Shown one piece after another: positions 8,449-17,379 of a stretch of 64,000 nt of DNA. Where the stretch lies: the NCBI RefSeq assembly GCF_000971295.1, contig NZ_LANJ01000044.1, forward strand, positions 62,001-126,000. Direction: 5' to 3'. Numbering within the stretch: position 1 is the first letter of the stretch; each line of letters starts with the position of its first letter. Below the pieces are notes generated by a model that did not search any database, was not told the DNA's origin, and worked only from the letters and a program-made list of their open reading frames with translations. The DNA is from Devosia epidermidihirudinis (lineage in GTDB: Bacteria > Pseudomonadota > Alphaproteobacteria > Rhizobiales > Devosiaceae). Made by a program: the position numbers and the translations under genes.

Positions 8449-9107
8449 GTCCCGAGACCAATCAGGGCTTCGACAACGGCGTGCCCATCGGGTGTATCCC
8501 AATGGGCAGGCCCCTGCAACACACCCAATTCGCACCCGTTCTTGTCGAGCACCAGCGTTGCGGGCAGCCCCACTGCGACGGCCTGCTGCTTGAGGCGTTC
8601 AAACGCGGCAAAGGTATTGTCGGCATAGAGCGGCAGATCGGCGAAGTTGTTTTCGTCAAGGAACGCCTGCGCCTTGCCCAGCCCGTTCTGGCCGATATCG
8701 AGATTGATCGGCAGGACCTTGAACGTGTCCGAATTGTACTTGGTGGCCAAAGCATCCAGCGCCGGCATTTCCTCGCGGCACGGGACGCACCAACTGGCCC
8801 AGAAGTTGACCAGCAGCGCCGTTCCCTTGAAATCGGCAATGCTCATTGCCTTGCCGGATGCATCCTTGAACGCGAGCGTTGCATAGCCGCGCCCCTCGCC
8901 CGTGCCGTTGAGTGCGGCGAGTTCGCCCTTGGCGGCCGCATCGATCAATGCAGCAGCTTCTGCCTGCACCGGGCATTCCTTGGCCTCACTGGCATTGCCG
9001 AGCCAGAACCACGCAGCTATAGCTAGCGCCAATCCCGCCAAGCCCAGGATGATCGCCAGCCGGACGCGGCTCGTTGCTCCGGGGCGGGGCGCGTGCGTGT
9101 CGGTCAT
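8445..9107 (-). CDS. tlpA: TlpA-like membrane-anchored thiol:disulfide oxidoreductase
   Basis: The product is 220 residues from MTDTHAPRPG (ATG at 9107). One N-terminal anchor helix spans about residues 14-37, and the thioredoxin fold faces the periplasm. The redox motif W-C-V-P-C has its cysteines at residues 107 and 110 within N-F-W-A-S-W-C-V-P-C-R-E-E-M-P-A-L. A cis-proline segment G-L-P-A-T-L-V-L-D follows. TlpA proteins keep partners such as cytochrome c or oxidase assembly factors reduced. It is divergent from argH with only 23 bases between the starts. Confidence 0.93.
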   Translation of the reverse strand: MTDTHAPRPGATSRVRLAIILGLAGLALAIAAWFWLGNASEAKECPVQAEAAALIDAAAKGELAALNGTGEGRGYATLAFKDASGKAMSIADFKGTALLVNFWASWCVPCREEMPALDALATKYNSDTFKVLPINLDIGQNGLGKAQAFLDENNFADLPLYADNTFAAFERLKQQAVAVGLPATLVLDKNGCELGVLQGPAHWDTPDGHAVVEALIGLGT

Positions 9108-9130
9108 AAAAGCAATCTCCGAGGTAGACG

Positions 9131-10579
9131 ATGAGCAACAAGATGTGGGGCGGACGGTTTGCAACCGGGCCCGACGCCATCATGGAAGAAATCAACGCAT
9201 CGATCGGATTCGATCAGCGTCTCTTCCGCCAGGATATTGCCGGATCAATCGCCCATGCCACAATGCTCGCCGAGACGGGCATTCTGACGCAGGAAGACCG
9301 CGACGCCATTGTGGCCGGTCTAACTGAGGTGCTGGCTGAAATCGAGGGCGGCACCTTCACGTTCTCGCGCGCGCTCGAAGACATTCACATGAATGTGGAA
9401 AGCCGACTGCGCGAAAAGATCGGCGATGCCGCTGGACGCCTGCACACGGCGCGCTCGCGCAACGACCAGGTGGCGACCGATTTCAAACTCTATGTCCGCG
9501 ACACCATCGATACACTGGTGATCCAGGTGCAGACGCTGCAACTGGCGCTGGTGACCAAGGCCGAAGACGAAGCCGAAACCATCATGCCTGGCTTCACCCA
9601 TCTTCAAAGCGCCCAGCCGGTGACATTTGGCCATCACCTGCTCGCCTATGTCGAAATGTTGGGCCGTGATGCGGGCCGCCTGCTCGACGCGCGCAAGCGC
9701 CTCAATGAAAGCCCCTTGGGCTCTGCCGCGCTGGCGGGCACTCCCTACCCGATCAACCGCGAGTTGACCGCGGAAAAACTGGGCTTTGATCGTCCCACCG
9801 CCAATTCGCTCGACGCCGTGTCGGATCGCGATTTCATTCTCGAGACGCTGGCTGCGGCTTCGATCTGCGCCATGCATCTCAGCCGTTTCGCCGAAGAAAT
9901 GGTGATCTGGAGCTCGGCGCAGTTTGGCTTTGTGCGCCTCAGCGACAAGTTCACCACCGGCAGCTCGATCATGCCGCAAAAGCGCAATCCGGATGCGGCC
10001 GAATTGGTGCGCGCCAAGATCGGTCGCATTCTCGGGGCACTGACCTCGCTGCTCGTGGTGATGAAGGGCTTGCCGCTGGCCTATTCCAAGGACATGCAGG
10101 AAGACAAGGAAGTCGCCTTTGACGCGCTCGACGCCCTGTCGCTGTCACTGGCCGCAATGACCGGCATGGTAGGCGACATGGTGCCGAACCGCGACCGTAT
10201 GCGCGTATCGGCTGCTGCAGGTTTCTCCACCGCCACCGACATCGCCGACTGGCTGGTGCGCGAACTCAATATTCCGTTCCGCGACGCCCACCACATTACC
10301 GGGCAGATCGTGGCACTGGCCGAGCAGAAGAATACCGGCCTCGAAGGGCTGACCATCGAGGACTTCAAGTTCATCGATCAGCGCATCGATAGCCGCATCC
10401 ACAAGGTGCTGACCGTCGAGGCCTCTGTCGCTGCGCGCAAATCCTACGGCGGCACCGCGCCATCTAACGTTCTGGCGCAGGCCGCACGCTGGAAATCAGC
10501 GCTGACCGGCGAGACCCATGAACCCAAGCCGCTGGGCAAAAAGAAACATGGCGGCCACGGTGACGGTGGGGTCGAATGA
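9131..10579 (+). CDS. argH: Argininosuccinate lyase
   Basis: The product is 482 residues and begins M-W-G-G-R-F, as usual for the family. It carries the fumarase/lyase superfamily signature [12 protein letters not shown] and the H-T-A-R-S-R-N-D-Q motif. It cleaves argininosuccinate to arginine and fumarate in the cytosol. The C-terminus extends past the conserved domain with a Lys/His/Gly-rich tail ([12 protein letters not shown]). A hairpin terminator lies about 55 bases downstream. Confidence 0.97.
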   Translation: MSNKMWGGRFATGPDAIMEEINASIGFDQRLFRQDIAGSIAHATMLAETGILTQEDRDAIVAGLTEVLAEIEGGTFTFSRALEDIHMNVESRLREKIGDAAGRLHTARSRNDQVATDFKLYVRDTIDTLVIQVQTLQLALVTKAEDEAETIMPGFTHLQSAQPVTFGHHLLAYVEMLGRDAGRLLDARKRLNESPLGSAALAGTPYPINRELTAEKLGFDRPTANSLDAVSDRDFILETLAAASICAMHLSRFAEEMVIWSSAQFGFVRLSDKFTTGSSIMPQKRNPDAAELVRAKIGRILGALTSLLVVMKGLPLAYSKDMQEDKEVAFDALDALSLSLAAMTGMVGDMVPNRDRMRVSAAAGFSTATDIADWLVRELNIPFRDAHHITGQIVALAEQKNTGLEGLTIEDFKFIDQRIDSRIHKVLTVEASVAARKSYGGTAPSNVLAQAARWKSALTGETHEPKPLGKKKHGGHGDGGVE

Positions 10580-10633
10580 CCTGCCGACACCGCGCTTGAG
10601 GTAAATCCTTCCGCTGGGACAGTTTTTTAGGTG

Positions 10634-10670
10634 AGAAGGCCATGGAAGCTATGCTCTCATGGCCTTCTTG
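10634..10670 (+). terminator. argH: Intrinsic terminator-like hairpin after argH
   Basis: An 11-bp perfect stem (AGAAGGCCATG at 10634-10644, complement at 10658-10668) encloses a 13-base loop and is followed by the weak U-tract TGTTGATTT. Its position between argH and the ChaC gene fits termination of argH, though the tail is poor. Confidence 0.6.
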
Positions 10671-10735
10671 TTGATTTGGCAGCCCCCCTGTCATCGCAAC
10701 GCTCATTCGGCACCCCCGCCGCAGGAGACCGCTGC

Positions 10736-11455
10736 ATGCCCAGACCATCCCGACAGATGCGCCTCACAGAGCGCCATGTCGGTTACCTGCAACCGAGCGT
10801 CATCGAAGACGCCATGCCGCCGCCACCAGAAGGGATGCATGCCGCGACCCCGGACGACCACAAGGCCATTATCGCCGACCTTCTGGCGCAGTTGGGCGAA
10901 CAGGATGAGATCTGGATTTTCGCCTATGGCTCGCTGATCTGGAAGCCGGCCTGCAACTATGTCGAGATGCGCACCGGCGTGGTGCGGGGGTGGCACCGCT
11001 CATTCTGCCTCGGCTGGAACAATCGCTTTCGCGGCAATGACGAGAATCCGGGTCTGATGCTGGCACTGGATCGGGGCGGTGCCTGCAAGGGCGTGCTCTA
11101 TCGCCTGCCACCCGACGAGATCGAAGCCAACCTCACCAAGCTGCTGGAACGCGAAATGAGCTGGCTGCCATCGGCCTTCCCGCCGCGTTGGGTCAACGCC
11201 AAAAGCGGCGAGCGCATCATTCGCTCCCTCACCTTCTGCATCGATCGCCATTCCGGTCGCTATGTCTCGGGCCTTTCGGTTGACGCGATTGCCGATGTCT
11301 TGTCCAAGGCGGTCGGCTCCCGCGGTTCGATGGCCGAATATCTGTTTGCCACAGTGCAGCATCTTGAGGAAATGGGCATTCACGACCCCCATCTCTGGCA
11401 ATTGCAGTCGCTTGTCGCCGACCGCATTGACGCGGCTTATGGACCGGATCGGTAA
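10736..11455 (+). CDS. ChaC-type gamma-glutamylcyclotransferase (first copy)
   Basis: The product is 239 residues. The ATG at 10736 follows a GCAGGAGACC ribosome-binding site. The ChaC start motif F-A-Y-G-S-L-I-W-K-P lies near residue 60, with R-G-W-H-R-S-F-C and the catalytic-region glutamate in L-E-R-E-M. ChaC enzymes cut glutathione into 5-oxoproline and Cys-Gly in the cytosol. An N-terminal extension of about 55 residues precedes the domain. A second, divergent ChaC copy is at 17376-17936. It sits between argH and lysA, where many relatives have only a small lipoprotein gene. Confidence 0.93.
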   Translation: MPRPSRQMRLTERHVGYLQPSVIEDAMPPPPEGMHAATPDDHKAIIADLLAQLGEQDEIWIFAYGSLIWKPACNYVEMRTGVVRGWHRSFCLGWNNRFRGNDENPGLMLALDRGGACKGVLYRLPPDEIEANLTKLLEREMSWLPSAFPPRWVNAKSGERIIRSLTFCIDRHSGRYVSGLSVDAIADVLSKAVGSRGSMAEYLFATVQHLEEMGIHDPHLWQLQSLVADRIDAAYGPDR

Positions 11456-11517
11456 GTCTTGCTTTCGTTTTGCGCGGCGTTGCACTAGGAAACGACAGAC
11501 TTATTCCACACCCACGG

Positions 11518-11616
11518 TGTCATTCCGGCGTAGGCCGGAATCCATGCGCTGAGCCCACAGCATCTTCGATGCGAAAGGGATGCGGACCTGGATCCCGGCC
11601 TGCGCCGGGAGGACAT
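11518..11616. repeat. Composite intergenic repeat of two mirrored palindromes
   Basis: The left palindrome is CATTCCGGCGTAGGCCGGAAT (within 11519-11545). The right one is CCCGGCCTGCGCCGGG (within 11587-11618). The right unit is the reverse complement of the left with about five mismatches over 27 bases, so the 100-bp element is an inverted pair of small palindromes. The same architecture recurs at 39806-39914. Such mosaic palindromic elements are common in alphaproteobacterial intergenic DNA. Confidence 0.75.
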
Positions 11617-11646
11617 TGGGGCTGACTAACCACCGGGAAAACGACC

Positions 11647-12906
11647 TTGGTCCACCACTTCAACCACCGCGACGAGACCCTCTACGCCGAGGAGGTCAAT
11701 CTCAATGACCTCGCTACCAAGGTGGGTACGCCGTTCTACGTCTATTCAACGGCCACGCTCCGTCGCCATGTGCAGGTGGTCAAGGCTGCCTTTGAAGGCA
11801 TTCCAACCCTGCTCGCCTATGCGATGAAGGCCAATTCCAACCAGGCCGTCCTCAAGCTGATGGCCTCGGAAGGCGCTGGCGCTGACGTGGTCTCGGGCGG
11901 CGAGCTCGAACGCGCGCTGGCCGCTGGCATCAAAGCCGACATGATCGTTTTTTCTGGGGTGGCCAAGACCATCGCCGAAATGCGTCGTGGGCTTGAAGCC
12001 GGCATCAAGTGCTTCAACGTCGAGAGCGAGCCCGAGCTCGAGCGCCTGTCCATGGTCGCTTCGGACATGGGCCTGACCGCTCGTGTCTCCGTCCGCATCA
12101 ATCCGGACGTCGACGCCCGCACCCACGCCAAGATCTCCACGGGCAAGGCCGAGAACAAGTTCGGCATTCCCTATGCCCGCGCGCTTGAGGTCTATCGCCG
12201 CATCGCTGAGCTGCCAAACGTTGTCGCCGTGGGCGTCGACATGCATATCGGCAGCCAGATCACCGATCTTGAGCCCTTCGGCAACGCCTTTGGCCTGATG
12301 GCTGAACTGGTGACCGCGCTGCGCGCTGACGGCCATGACATCAAGCACGTCGATGTCGGCGGCGGCCTTGGCATTCCCTACAATGTCGATGAAGCCGCCC
12401 CGCCCCTGCCCAATGCCTATGCGGCCGTGGTGCGCGAAAAGATCGAAAAGCTCGGCGTCACGCTGGTGATCGAGCCGGGCCGCCTGCTCGTGGGCAATGC
12501 CGGTATCCTTGTCACCAAGGTCGAATATGTGAAGGAAGGCAGCACCAACTTCGTCATCGTCGATGCGGCGATGAACGATCTGATCCGCCCCACGCTTTAT
12601 GAAGCGCACCACGACATTGTGCCGGTCAACCACTCCAACCTCGCCCCGATCACCGCCGATATCGTCGGCCCGGTCTGCGAAACAGGCGACTACCTGGCCA
12701 AGGCCCGCACCATGCCGGGCGTCAAGGAAGGCGATTTGCTTGCTGTGATGAGCGCAGGCGCCTATGGCGCGGTGATGGCCTCAACCTACAATTCGCGGGC
12801 GCTGATCCCCGAAGTGCTGGTGGACGGCCACAAGTTTCACGTCATCCGCCCGCGCAAATCGATCGACGAGCTGATCGCGCTCGATAGCGTTCCAGACTGG
12901 GTATGA
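11647..12906 (+). CDS. lysA: Diaminopimelate decarboxylase
   Basis: The product is 419 residues and carries out the last step of lysine synthesis. The only start that keeps the conserved N-terminus (H-H-F-N-H-R-D) is TTG at 11647; an in-frame stop lies at 11623. The PLP lysine is K61 in A-Y-A-M-K-A-N-S-N. H-I-G-S-Q, G-G-G-L-G-I-P-Y and E-P-G-R bind the cofactor. V-C-E-T-G-D supplies the cysteine from the partner subunit. A strong terminator follows directly. Confidence 0.96.
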   Translation: MVHHFNHRDETLYAEEVNLNDLATKVGTPFYVYSTATLRRHVQVVKAAFEGIPTLLAYAMKANSNQAVLKLMASEGAGADVVSGGELERALAAGIKADMIVFSGVAKTIAEMRRGLEAGIKCFNVESEPELERLSMVASDMGLTARVSVRINPDVDARTHAKISTGKAENKFGIPYARALEVYRRIAELPNVVAVGVDMHIGSQITDLEPFGNAFGLMAELVTALRADGHDIKHVDVGGGLGIPYNVDEAAPPLPNAYAAVVREKIEKLGVTLVIEPGRLLVGNAGILVTKVEYVKEGSTNFVIVDAAMNDLIRPTLYEAHHDIVPVNHSNLAPITADIVGPVCETGDYLAKARTMPGVKEGDLLAVMSAGAYGAVMASTYNSRALIPEVLVDGHKFHVIRPRKSIDELIALDSVPDWV

Positions 12907-12911
12907 TTGCA

Positions 12912-12933
12912 GGGGGGCTCAGCCCCCCTTTTT
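12912..12933 (+). terminator. lysA: Intrinsic terminator of lysA
   Basis: Six G and six C (GGGGGG and CCCCCC) around a CTCAG loop are followed by TTTTT. It ends within the last codons of the convergent CpdR-like gene. Confidence 0.9.
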
Positions 12934-13342
12934 ACTGCTCAAGCGCCCGGCGTCCGAGCGACACGACTTCCACAGGCTTGCCTTCCAGCGCATCGTCGAT
13001 CTTGGCCAGCAGATCGGCCAGTGTGAACGGCTTGACGATGACATCATAAATCAGCGCATCGAGCCCATGGGCGCGCTCGCGCTGATCGGCAAAGCCGGTC
13101 ATCAGCACGATGATGATATCGGGATATTTGGCCGCCACATGCAGTGCCAAGGCGATGCCATCCATGATGGGCATCTTGATATCGCTCAGCATCAGGTCAA
13201 AGCGGCCATTTTCAGCGTCGGCGGTTTCGGCAGCGAGACCACCATCTTCTTCGGCCACAACCTCGTGGCCCTTCATCGTCAGCGCACTGACAACGAAGGC
13301 GCGGACCGAGGGATCATCTTCTGCAACAAGTATGCGGGCCAT
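12932..13342 (-). CDS. cpdR: Single-domain response regulator, CpdR-like
   Basis: The product is 136 residues with one receiver domain and no output domain. The acidic pocket is E8-D9-D10, the phospho-acceptor is D54 (L-S-D-I-K-M-P), T82 precedes G-F-A, and K104 is in V-K-P-F. CpdR in Caulobacter and rhizobia is a receiver that directs ClpXP proteolysis of CtrA. The M-A-R-I-L-x-A-E-D-D start and M-T-G-F-A segment agree, but the C-terminus is longer than usual. Its ATG overlaps the upstream TGA as TGATG, so it is co-translated with the zinc-ribbon gene. Confidence 0.75.
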   Translation of the reverse strand: MARILVAEDDPSVRAFVVSALTMKGHEVVAEEDGGLAAETADAENGRFDLMLSDIKMPIMDGIALALHVAAKYPDIIIVLMTGFADQRERAHGLDALIYDVIVKPFTLADLLAKIDDALEGKPVEVVSLGRRALEQ

Positions 13343-14214
13343 CAACGATGCTCCGGTAGGGTTTGGGCGGGCGCGGCAGGTGCCGGTGCAGGCTCGCGAG
13401 CGCTGCTGTCGGCACTGATGCTGCGAGCGGGCGCCATCGCGCCGAAATTGAGACGGACCCGCGCGGCGTCACCGGGCGGCAGGGCCAATTGGGTGTCGAA
13501 CGTTGCCCGTTCACCCGCCATCAGGTCGCGCACGCTGGGCGTGACGCTCCACTGGTAGATGGGCGCGTTGTGGGCATCGATCAAGGTGATGACCACCGGC
13601 GGCACTTTGACCGGACCGGGCGCGACGCCAACGATCTGGGCGGAAACGCTGAGCATCTCCTTGCCGTCGCGCAGCGAACGCAGGGTGGACAGGTTTGAGA
13701 AATCGAGGCCGATCACATTCACCTTGAGGCCAGCAGCCTCATAGACCCCGGCCATCTGTGGAAAGCGTTCGACAACTTGCACGCGCCCAAAATAGGCGGT
13801 GGCCGCTATCGCTACGAGCGACAGCACGCCAAGAAACCGCGCAGTCCGCCGCAGCTTGGCCAGTGGACCCAGCGCCTCGATGGCGTTCTGGCGGCGCGAA
13901 AACGCCAACTGACGTTTGCGGATCACCGATGGATCGACTTTGCCGGCCTCCTGAGACCGCGTTTCTTCTTCGATGACGCGCTGCATCTGCTCGGCGACGG
14001 TGGCCGCTTCTTCGGCAGCCAGGGCCTCGTCGAGGCTATCTTCAGCGATGGCGTCGACGACTTCAACGATTCGCTCGGGCGCAGTCGACGGGCTGATCGG
14101 GTTTTGCTGCCAGGCCTGCTGGCAATGGGCGCATTGCACCTTACGACCAGCCGATCCGATGGCCTCGTAGGTCACCTGGTACTTGGTCTGGCAATGTGGA
14201 CAGGTAATGATCAT
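13342..14214 (-). CDS. MJ0042-type zinc-ribbon membrane protein
   Basis: The product is 290 residues. The N-terminal zinc ribbon has C5-x2-C8 and C28-x2-C31 (M-I-I-T-C-P-H-C-Q-T-K-Y). A Glu/Ala-rich linker, a single membrane helix at about 126-144 and a C-terminal soluble domain follow. The last part resembles the DUF3426-like beta domain of this family. It is probably anchored with the ribbon in the cytosol. It lies in an operon with the CpdR-like gene and divergent from ftsE, a layout also seen in relatives. Function not established. Confidence 0.82.
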   Translation of the reverse strand: MIITCPHCQTKYQVTYEAIGSAGRKVQCAHCQQAWQQNPISPSTAPERIVEVVDAIAEDSLDEALAAEEAATVAEQMQRVIEEETRSQEAGKVDPSVIRKRQLAFSRRQNAIEALGPLAKLRRTARFLGVLSLVAIAATAYFGRVQVVERFPQMAGVYEAAGLKVNVIGLDFSNLSTLRSLRDGKEMLSVSAQIVGVAPGPVKVPPVVITLIDAHNAPIYQWSVTPSVRDLMAGERATFDTQLALPPGDAARVRLNFGAMAPARSISADSSAREPAPAPAAPAQTLPEHR

Positions 14215-14447
14215 GCGGCCAGACTGAGGGTGATGGGCGTTGCGCCAGACCTGACCGTAGCGCGACGGGGGTTAAAACTCCTCAAACCCCGTGGACGAGA
14301 CGGTTTACCCACCACATTTGTGTCGCTTTCGTCGGCGCATAGACCTGACCATGCGCATCGTGGGGGCACCGCTGTTATGATATCGCTACTGCCTGATTCG
14401 GGCCTGACCCTCAGGTCGACCCGTCCATCAACTGGGAGCCAGGTTTC

Positions 14448-15110
14448 TTGATCGAGTTTTCCGACGTAGGGCTGCGTTACGGCAACGGCCCGGAGATTCT
14501 CAGGGATCTGACCTTTTCCATTGAGCCTGGGTCATTCCATTTTCTGACAGGTCCATCGGGTGCGGGCAAAACCAGCCTGCTGCGGCTGTTGCTATTGTCG
14601 CTGAAGCCCTCCCGCGGCCGCGTCACCATGTTTGGTGAGGATGTAAGCGATCTGACTCAGGACCGTTTGCTGCAGATGCGACGTCATATCGGCATCGTGT
14701 TCCAGGAATTCCGCCTGCTCGACCACCTGACGACATTTGAAAACGTCGCCCTGCCGCTCCGCGTGCTCGGCCAGCCCGAGAGCGAATATCGGCCCAATGT
14801 GACCGAACTGCTCGAATGGGTTGGCCTGGGTGAGCGCATGAACGCGCTGCCTTCCCTGCTTTCAGGCGGTGAAAAGCAGCGCGCAGCCATTGCCCGCGCC
14901 GTCATCGCCCGACCCAAGGTTTTGCTGGCCGACGAGCCTACCGGCAATGTCGATCCCGAGCTGTCGAGCCGACTGGTACATCTGTTTGCCGAGCTCAATC
15001 GGACGCTGGGCATGACCATTATTCTGGCAACGCACGAGCTGCCCTTGCTCGACCAGTTCAACTATCCGCGCATGTTGCTCAGCAAAGGCGAGTTGGTGAT
15101 CCATGATTGA
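14448..15110 (+). CDS. ftsE: Cell division ATP-binding protein FtsE
   Basis: The product is 220 residues from a TTG start at 14448, with GGGAG about 11 bases upstream. The ABC ATPase motifs are Walker A G-P-S-G-A-G-K-T (K41), signature L-S-G-G-E-K-Q-R-A and Walker B V-L-L-A-D-E-P-T-G-N. It pairs with FtsX at the division septum to control peptidoglycan hydrolases. It overlaps ftsX by 8 bases. The 233-base gap to the divergent zinc-ribbon gene should hold promoters for both. Confidence 0.95.
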   Translation: MIEFSDVGLRYGNGPEILRDLTFSIEPGSFHFLTGPSGAGKTSLLRLLLLSLKPSRGRVTMFGEDVSDLTQDRLLQMRRHIGIVFQEFRLLDHLTTFENVALPLRVLGQPESEYRPNVTELLEWVGLGERMNALPSLLSGGEKQRAAIARAVIARPKVLLADEPTGNVDPELSSRLVHLFAELNRTLGMTIILATHELPLLDQFNYPRMLLSKGELVIHD

Positions 15111-16032
15111 GCGCCTGCTTTCGATTTTGCCGCATCGCCGCGGCCCCGCCTCCATTGTCCCCGAAAAGAGCGTGGCCGGCCGCACCCTGCTGTTGATGAT
15201 CACCATCATGAGCTTTCTCTCGGCGGTGACGCTGGGCGGTGTAGTGCTGGTGCAAAAATCCGCCATCGCCTGGTCGGCCGACGTTGGCCGCGAAGTGACC
15301 ATTCAGATCCGCCCTGTCGCGGGCGAAGTGATGGAATCCAATCTGCGCACTGCGGTGTCGCTGGCGCAATCAACGCCCGGGGTCGCTGCGGCACGCGCCC
15401 TCACCATCGAGGAAAGCCAGAAGCTGCTTGAGCCATGGCTCGGTACCGGGCTTGATCTAACCGCCATCGAAATTCCGCGCCTTGTCGTCGTGCAGCTGAC
15501 CGATCCAGCCGACGCCGATATTGAAGGGTTGACGCGGAACCTGCAGGCGATCAAGGGCGCAAGCCTTGATACCCATGCCGTTTGGCGGCAACAGCTCAAC
15601 ACCATGGCTGGCGCCATCGTCTTTTCAGGCCTGATGGTTCTGGCGCTCATTGGCGTCGCCACGGTGCTTGCCATTATTTTTGCGACGCGTGGAGCGATGT
15701 CAACCAACCGCGAAATTGTCGATGTGCTGCACTATATCGGCGCCTCCAACAAGTTCATTGCTGGAGAGTTCCAGGGGCGTTTCCTGTCGATAGGCCTGCA
15801 GGGCGGATTGCTTGGTGCGCTGGCTGCCCTGCTGTTTTTCGCCCTGATCGGTGCTGCTGCCGGCAATATGCTGTCGAGCGAGGCCGGCGCGCAGGTTGGC
15901 GTGCTGTTTGGGCGCTTTGCGCTGGGGATCGATGGCTTGATTGGCATTGCCGCCGTCGTGCCCGTGATCGCCGCACTGACCGCAATTACCTCTAGAGTGA
16001 CAGTCCGTCGGTTCCTCGCAGAGACCTCGTAA
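15103..16032 (+). CDS. ftsX: Cell division protein FtsX
   Basis: The product is 309 residues. A first membrane helix spans about 25-48, a periplasmic loop runs to about 160, and three more helices form the C-terminal FtsX permease-like domain. It forms the membrane partner of FtsE and passes ATPase-driven changes to periplasmic hydrolase activators. Overlap with ftsE shows co-translation. Confidence 0.94.
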   Translation: MIERLLSILPHRRGPASIVPEKSVAGRTLLLMITIMSFLSAVTLGGVVLVQKSAIAWSADVGREVTIQIRPVAGEVMESNLRTAVSLAQSTPGVAAARALTIEESQKLLEPWLGTGLDLTAIEIPRLVVVQLTDPADADIEGLTRNLQAIKGASLDTHAVWRQQLNTMAGAIVFSGLMVLALIGVATVLAIIFATRGAMSTNREIVDVLHYIGASNKFIAGEFQGRFLSIGLQGGLLGALAALLFFALIGAAAGNMLSSEAGAQVGVLFGRFALGIDGLIGIAAVVPVIAALTAITSRVTVRRFLAETS

Positions 16033-16035
16033 GCG

Positions 16036-16079
16036 TTCGCCCCTCGCCAAGCCGACCATAGGTCGTTATGAGGGGCGAA
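16036..16079. repeat. Ten-bp inverted repeat with inner hairpin after ftsX
   Basis: TTCGCCCCTC at 16036-16045 is perfectly complementary to GAGGGGCGAA at 16070-16079. The loop itself contains GACC-ATA-GGTC, so the RNA can fold as a stacked hairpin. No T-run follows. It could stabilise or partly terminate the ftsEX message before the acyltransferase gene. Confidence 0.65.
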
Positions 16080-16108
16080 ATGGCGTATCGCCGGGAGCAA
16101 GACTAGGC

Positions 16109-16921
16109 ATGAAAGTCGTCCAGGCAATCCGCAGCGCGGTGTTCTATTTCCTGTTCATCGGGCAGACGGCGATCGTTGCCATCACCATCGGCACCATCGC
16201 GCTGATCACCGGCGGACGCACGGCGTTCAGCTGGTCTTTTGCCAAATACTGGTGCCGGTCCAACCTGTTCATGCTGCGCTGGATCGCGGGCGTCGACACC
16301 ATCGTGACCGGCGAGGAAAACATTCCGGCCGGTGGCTGCATCATCGCCTCCAAGCATCAGAGCGACTGGGATGTGTTCTCGATCTTCCCGCATACCGGTC
16401 GCCCCGCCTATATCGTCAAAAAAGAGCTGATGCGCATTCCCTTCTTCGGGTGGGCCGCCCGCTCGCTCGACTGCATCGAAGTCGATCGGAAGAAAGGCGC
16501 CGAGGCCGTGCCGGCAATGATGCGCCAGGCCCATGCCGCTGTTGAGCGCGGCTGCCGCATCGTGATCTTCCCAGAAGGCACCCGCAAGGCGCCGCTTGCC
16601 GCGCCCGACTACCGTCAGGGTATTGCTCGCCTCTATGCCGAGCTCAATGTGCCCGTGGTGCCCGTGGCGCTCAACTCCGGCCTTTTCTGGGGGCGTAACA
16701 GCCTTGTCATCTGGCCCGGCATTGCCCGCGCCCGGTTTCTGCCCGCCATCGAAGCTGGGCTTGCTCCTGACGTTTTCATGGATCGACTCAAAAAAGCCAT
16801 CGAAGGCGATTCCAATGATCTGATTCTCGACGCGGCAGCGGAAGGCCTTTCCCGCCCCGTCGATCCCACCTTTGCCGCCAAGCTCGACGCTCTCAAGCTA
16901 TCGCGTGCCGCAGGCCAATAA
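16109..16921 (+). CDS. plsC: 1-acyl-sn-glycerol-3-phosphate acyltransferase
   Basis: The product is 270 residues. It has an N-terminal membrane helix (about 10-33), then the acyltransferase motifs H-Q-S-D-W-D (HX4D, catalytic) and F-P-E-G-T-R. It adds the second fatty acid to lysophosphatidic acid at the inner membrane. It follows ftsX by about 77 bases with a hairpin between. Relatives often have a YdcF-type gene at this point; here none is present. Confidence 0.93.
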   Translation: MKVVQAIRSAVFYFLFIGQTAIVAITIGTIALITGGRTAFSWSFAKYWCRSNLFMLRWIAGVDTIVTGEENIPAGGCIIASKHQSDWDVFSIFPHTGRPAYIVKKELMRIPFFGWAARSLDCIEVDRKKGAEAVPAMMRQAHAAVERGCRIVIFPEGTRKAPLAAPDYRQGIARLYAELNVPVVPVALNSGLFWGRNSLVIWPGIARARFLPAIEAGLAPDVFMDRLKKAIEGDSNDLILDAAAEGLSRPVDPTFAAKLDALKLSRAAGQ

Positions 16922-17046
16922 GCACAACATATTGACACAATTTACGCCTAATCCCATAGATGTAGGGACACGGGCGAATTGCGCTTGACTATTTTGCAAT
17001 TTGTTCTATTTTTGTTCTTCTTCTAGCGAATGCAGAGGACGGGCCG

Positions 17047-17379
17047 ATGGACAGCAGGATCGTGACGCATGGCTTCGGTCGCCAGACCAATTGGTTGGGC
17101 CGCTCAGGGCGTGCCTATGATCTGATTGCCGAAAACCTCGAACGCTTCGCGATGGGGGATACCGAGCTCTACATGATCGCCAAGGGCAGCCACGTTCTCT
17201 GGGTTGGCTCGACGGGCGAGCTGGTCACTGACCCGATGAGCCGCACCCGCTTCCGTCTGGCGCTGGATTGCGCCGACCGCGTTTTCCGCCTGATCTCCCC
17301 TCGCACCGAAGCAGAACGCCTGTCTACAATCTGGGACCTCGAAGGCGCCGAGCCGGTGAGCAGCGCACAGGCCGCCTAG
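17047..17379 (+). CDS. Conserved small protein of unknown function
   Basis: The product is 110 residues, with an AGAGGACG ribosome-binding site. It is soluble, with no signal or membrane segment. Notable segments are L-G-R-S-G-R-A-Y-D-L-I-A-E-N-L-E-R-F and S-H-V-L-W-V-G-S-T. The AT-rich 125 bases upstream contain two TTGAC motifs (near 16933 and 16986) that could be -35 elements, each without a good -10. Its stop overlaps that of the convergent second ChaC gene by four bases. I do not recognise a domain. Confidence 0.7.
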   Translation: MDSRIVTHGFGRQTNWLGRSGRAYDLIAENLERFAMGDTELYMIAKGSHVLWVGSTGELVTDPMSRTRFRLALDCADRVFRLISPRTEAERLSTIWDLEGAEPVSSAQAA

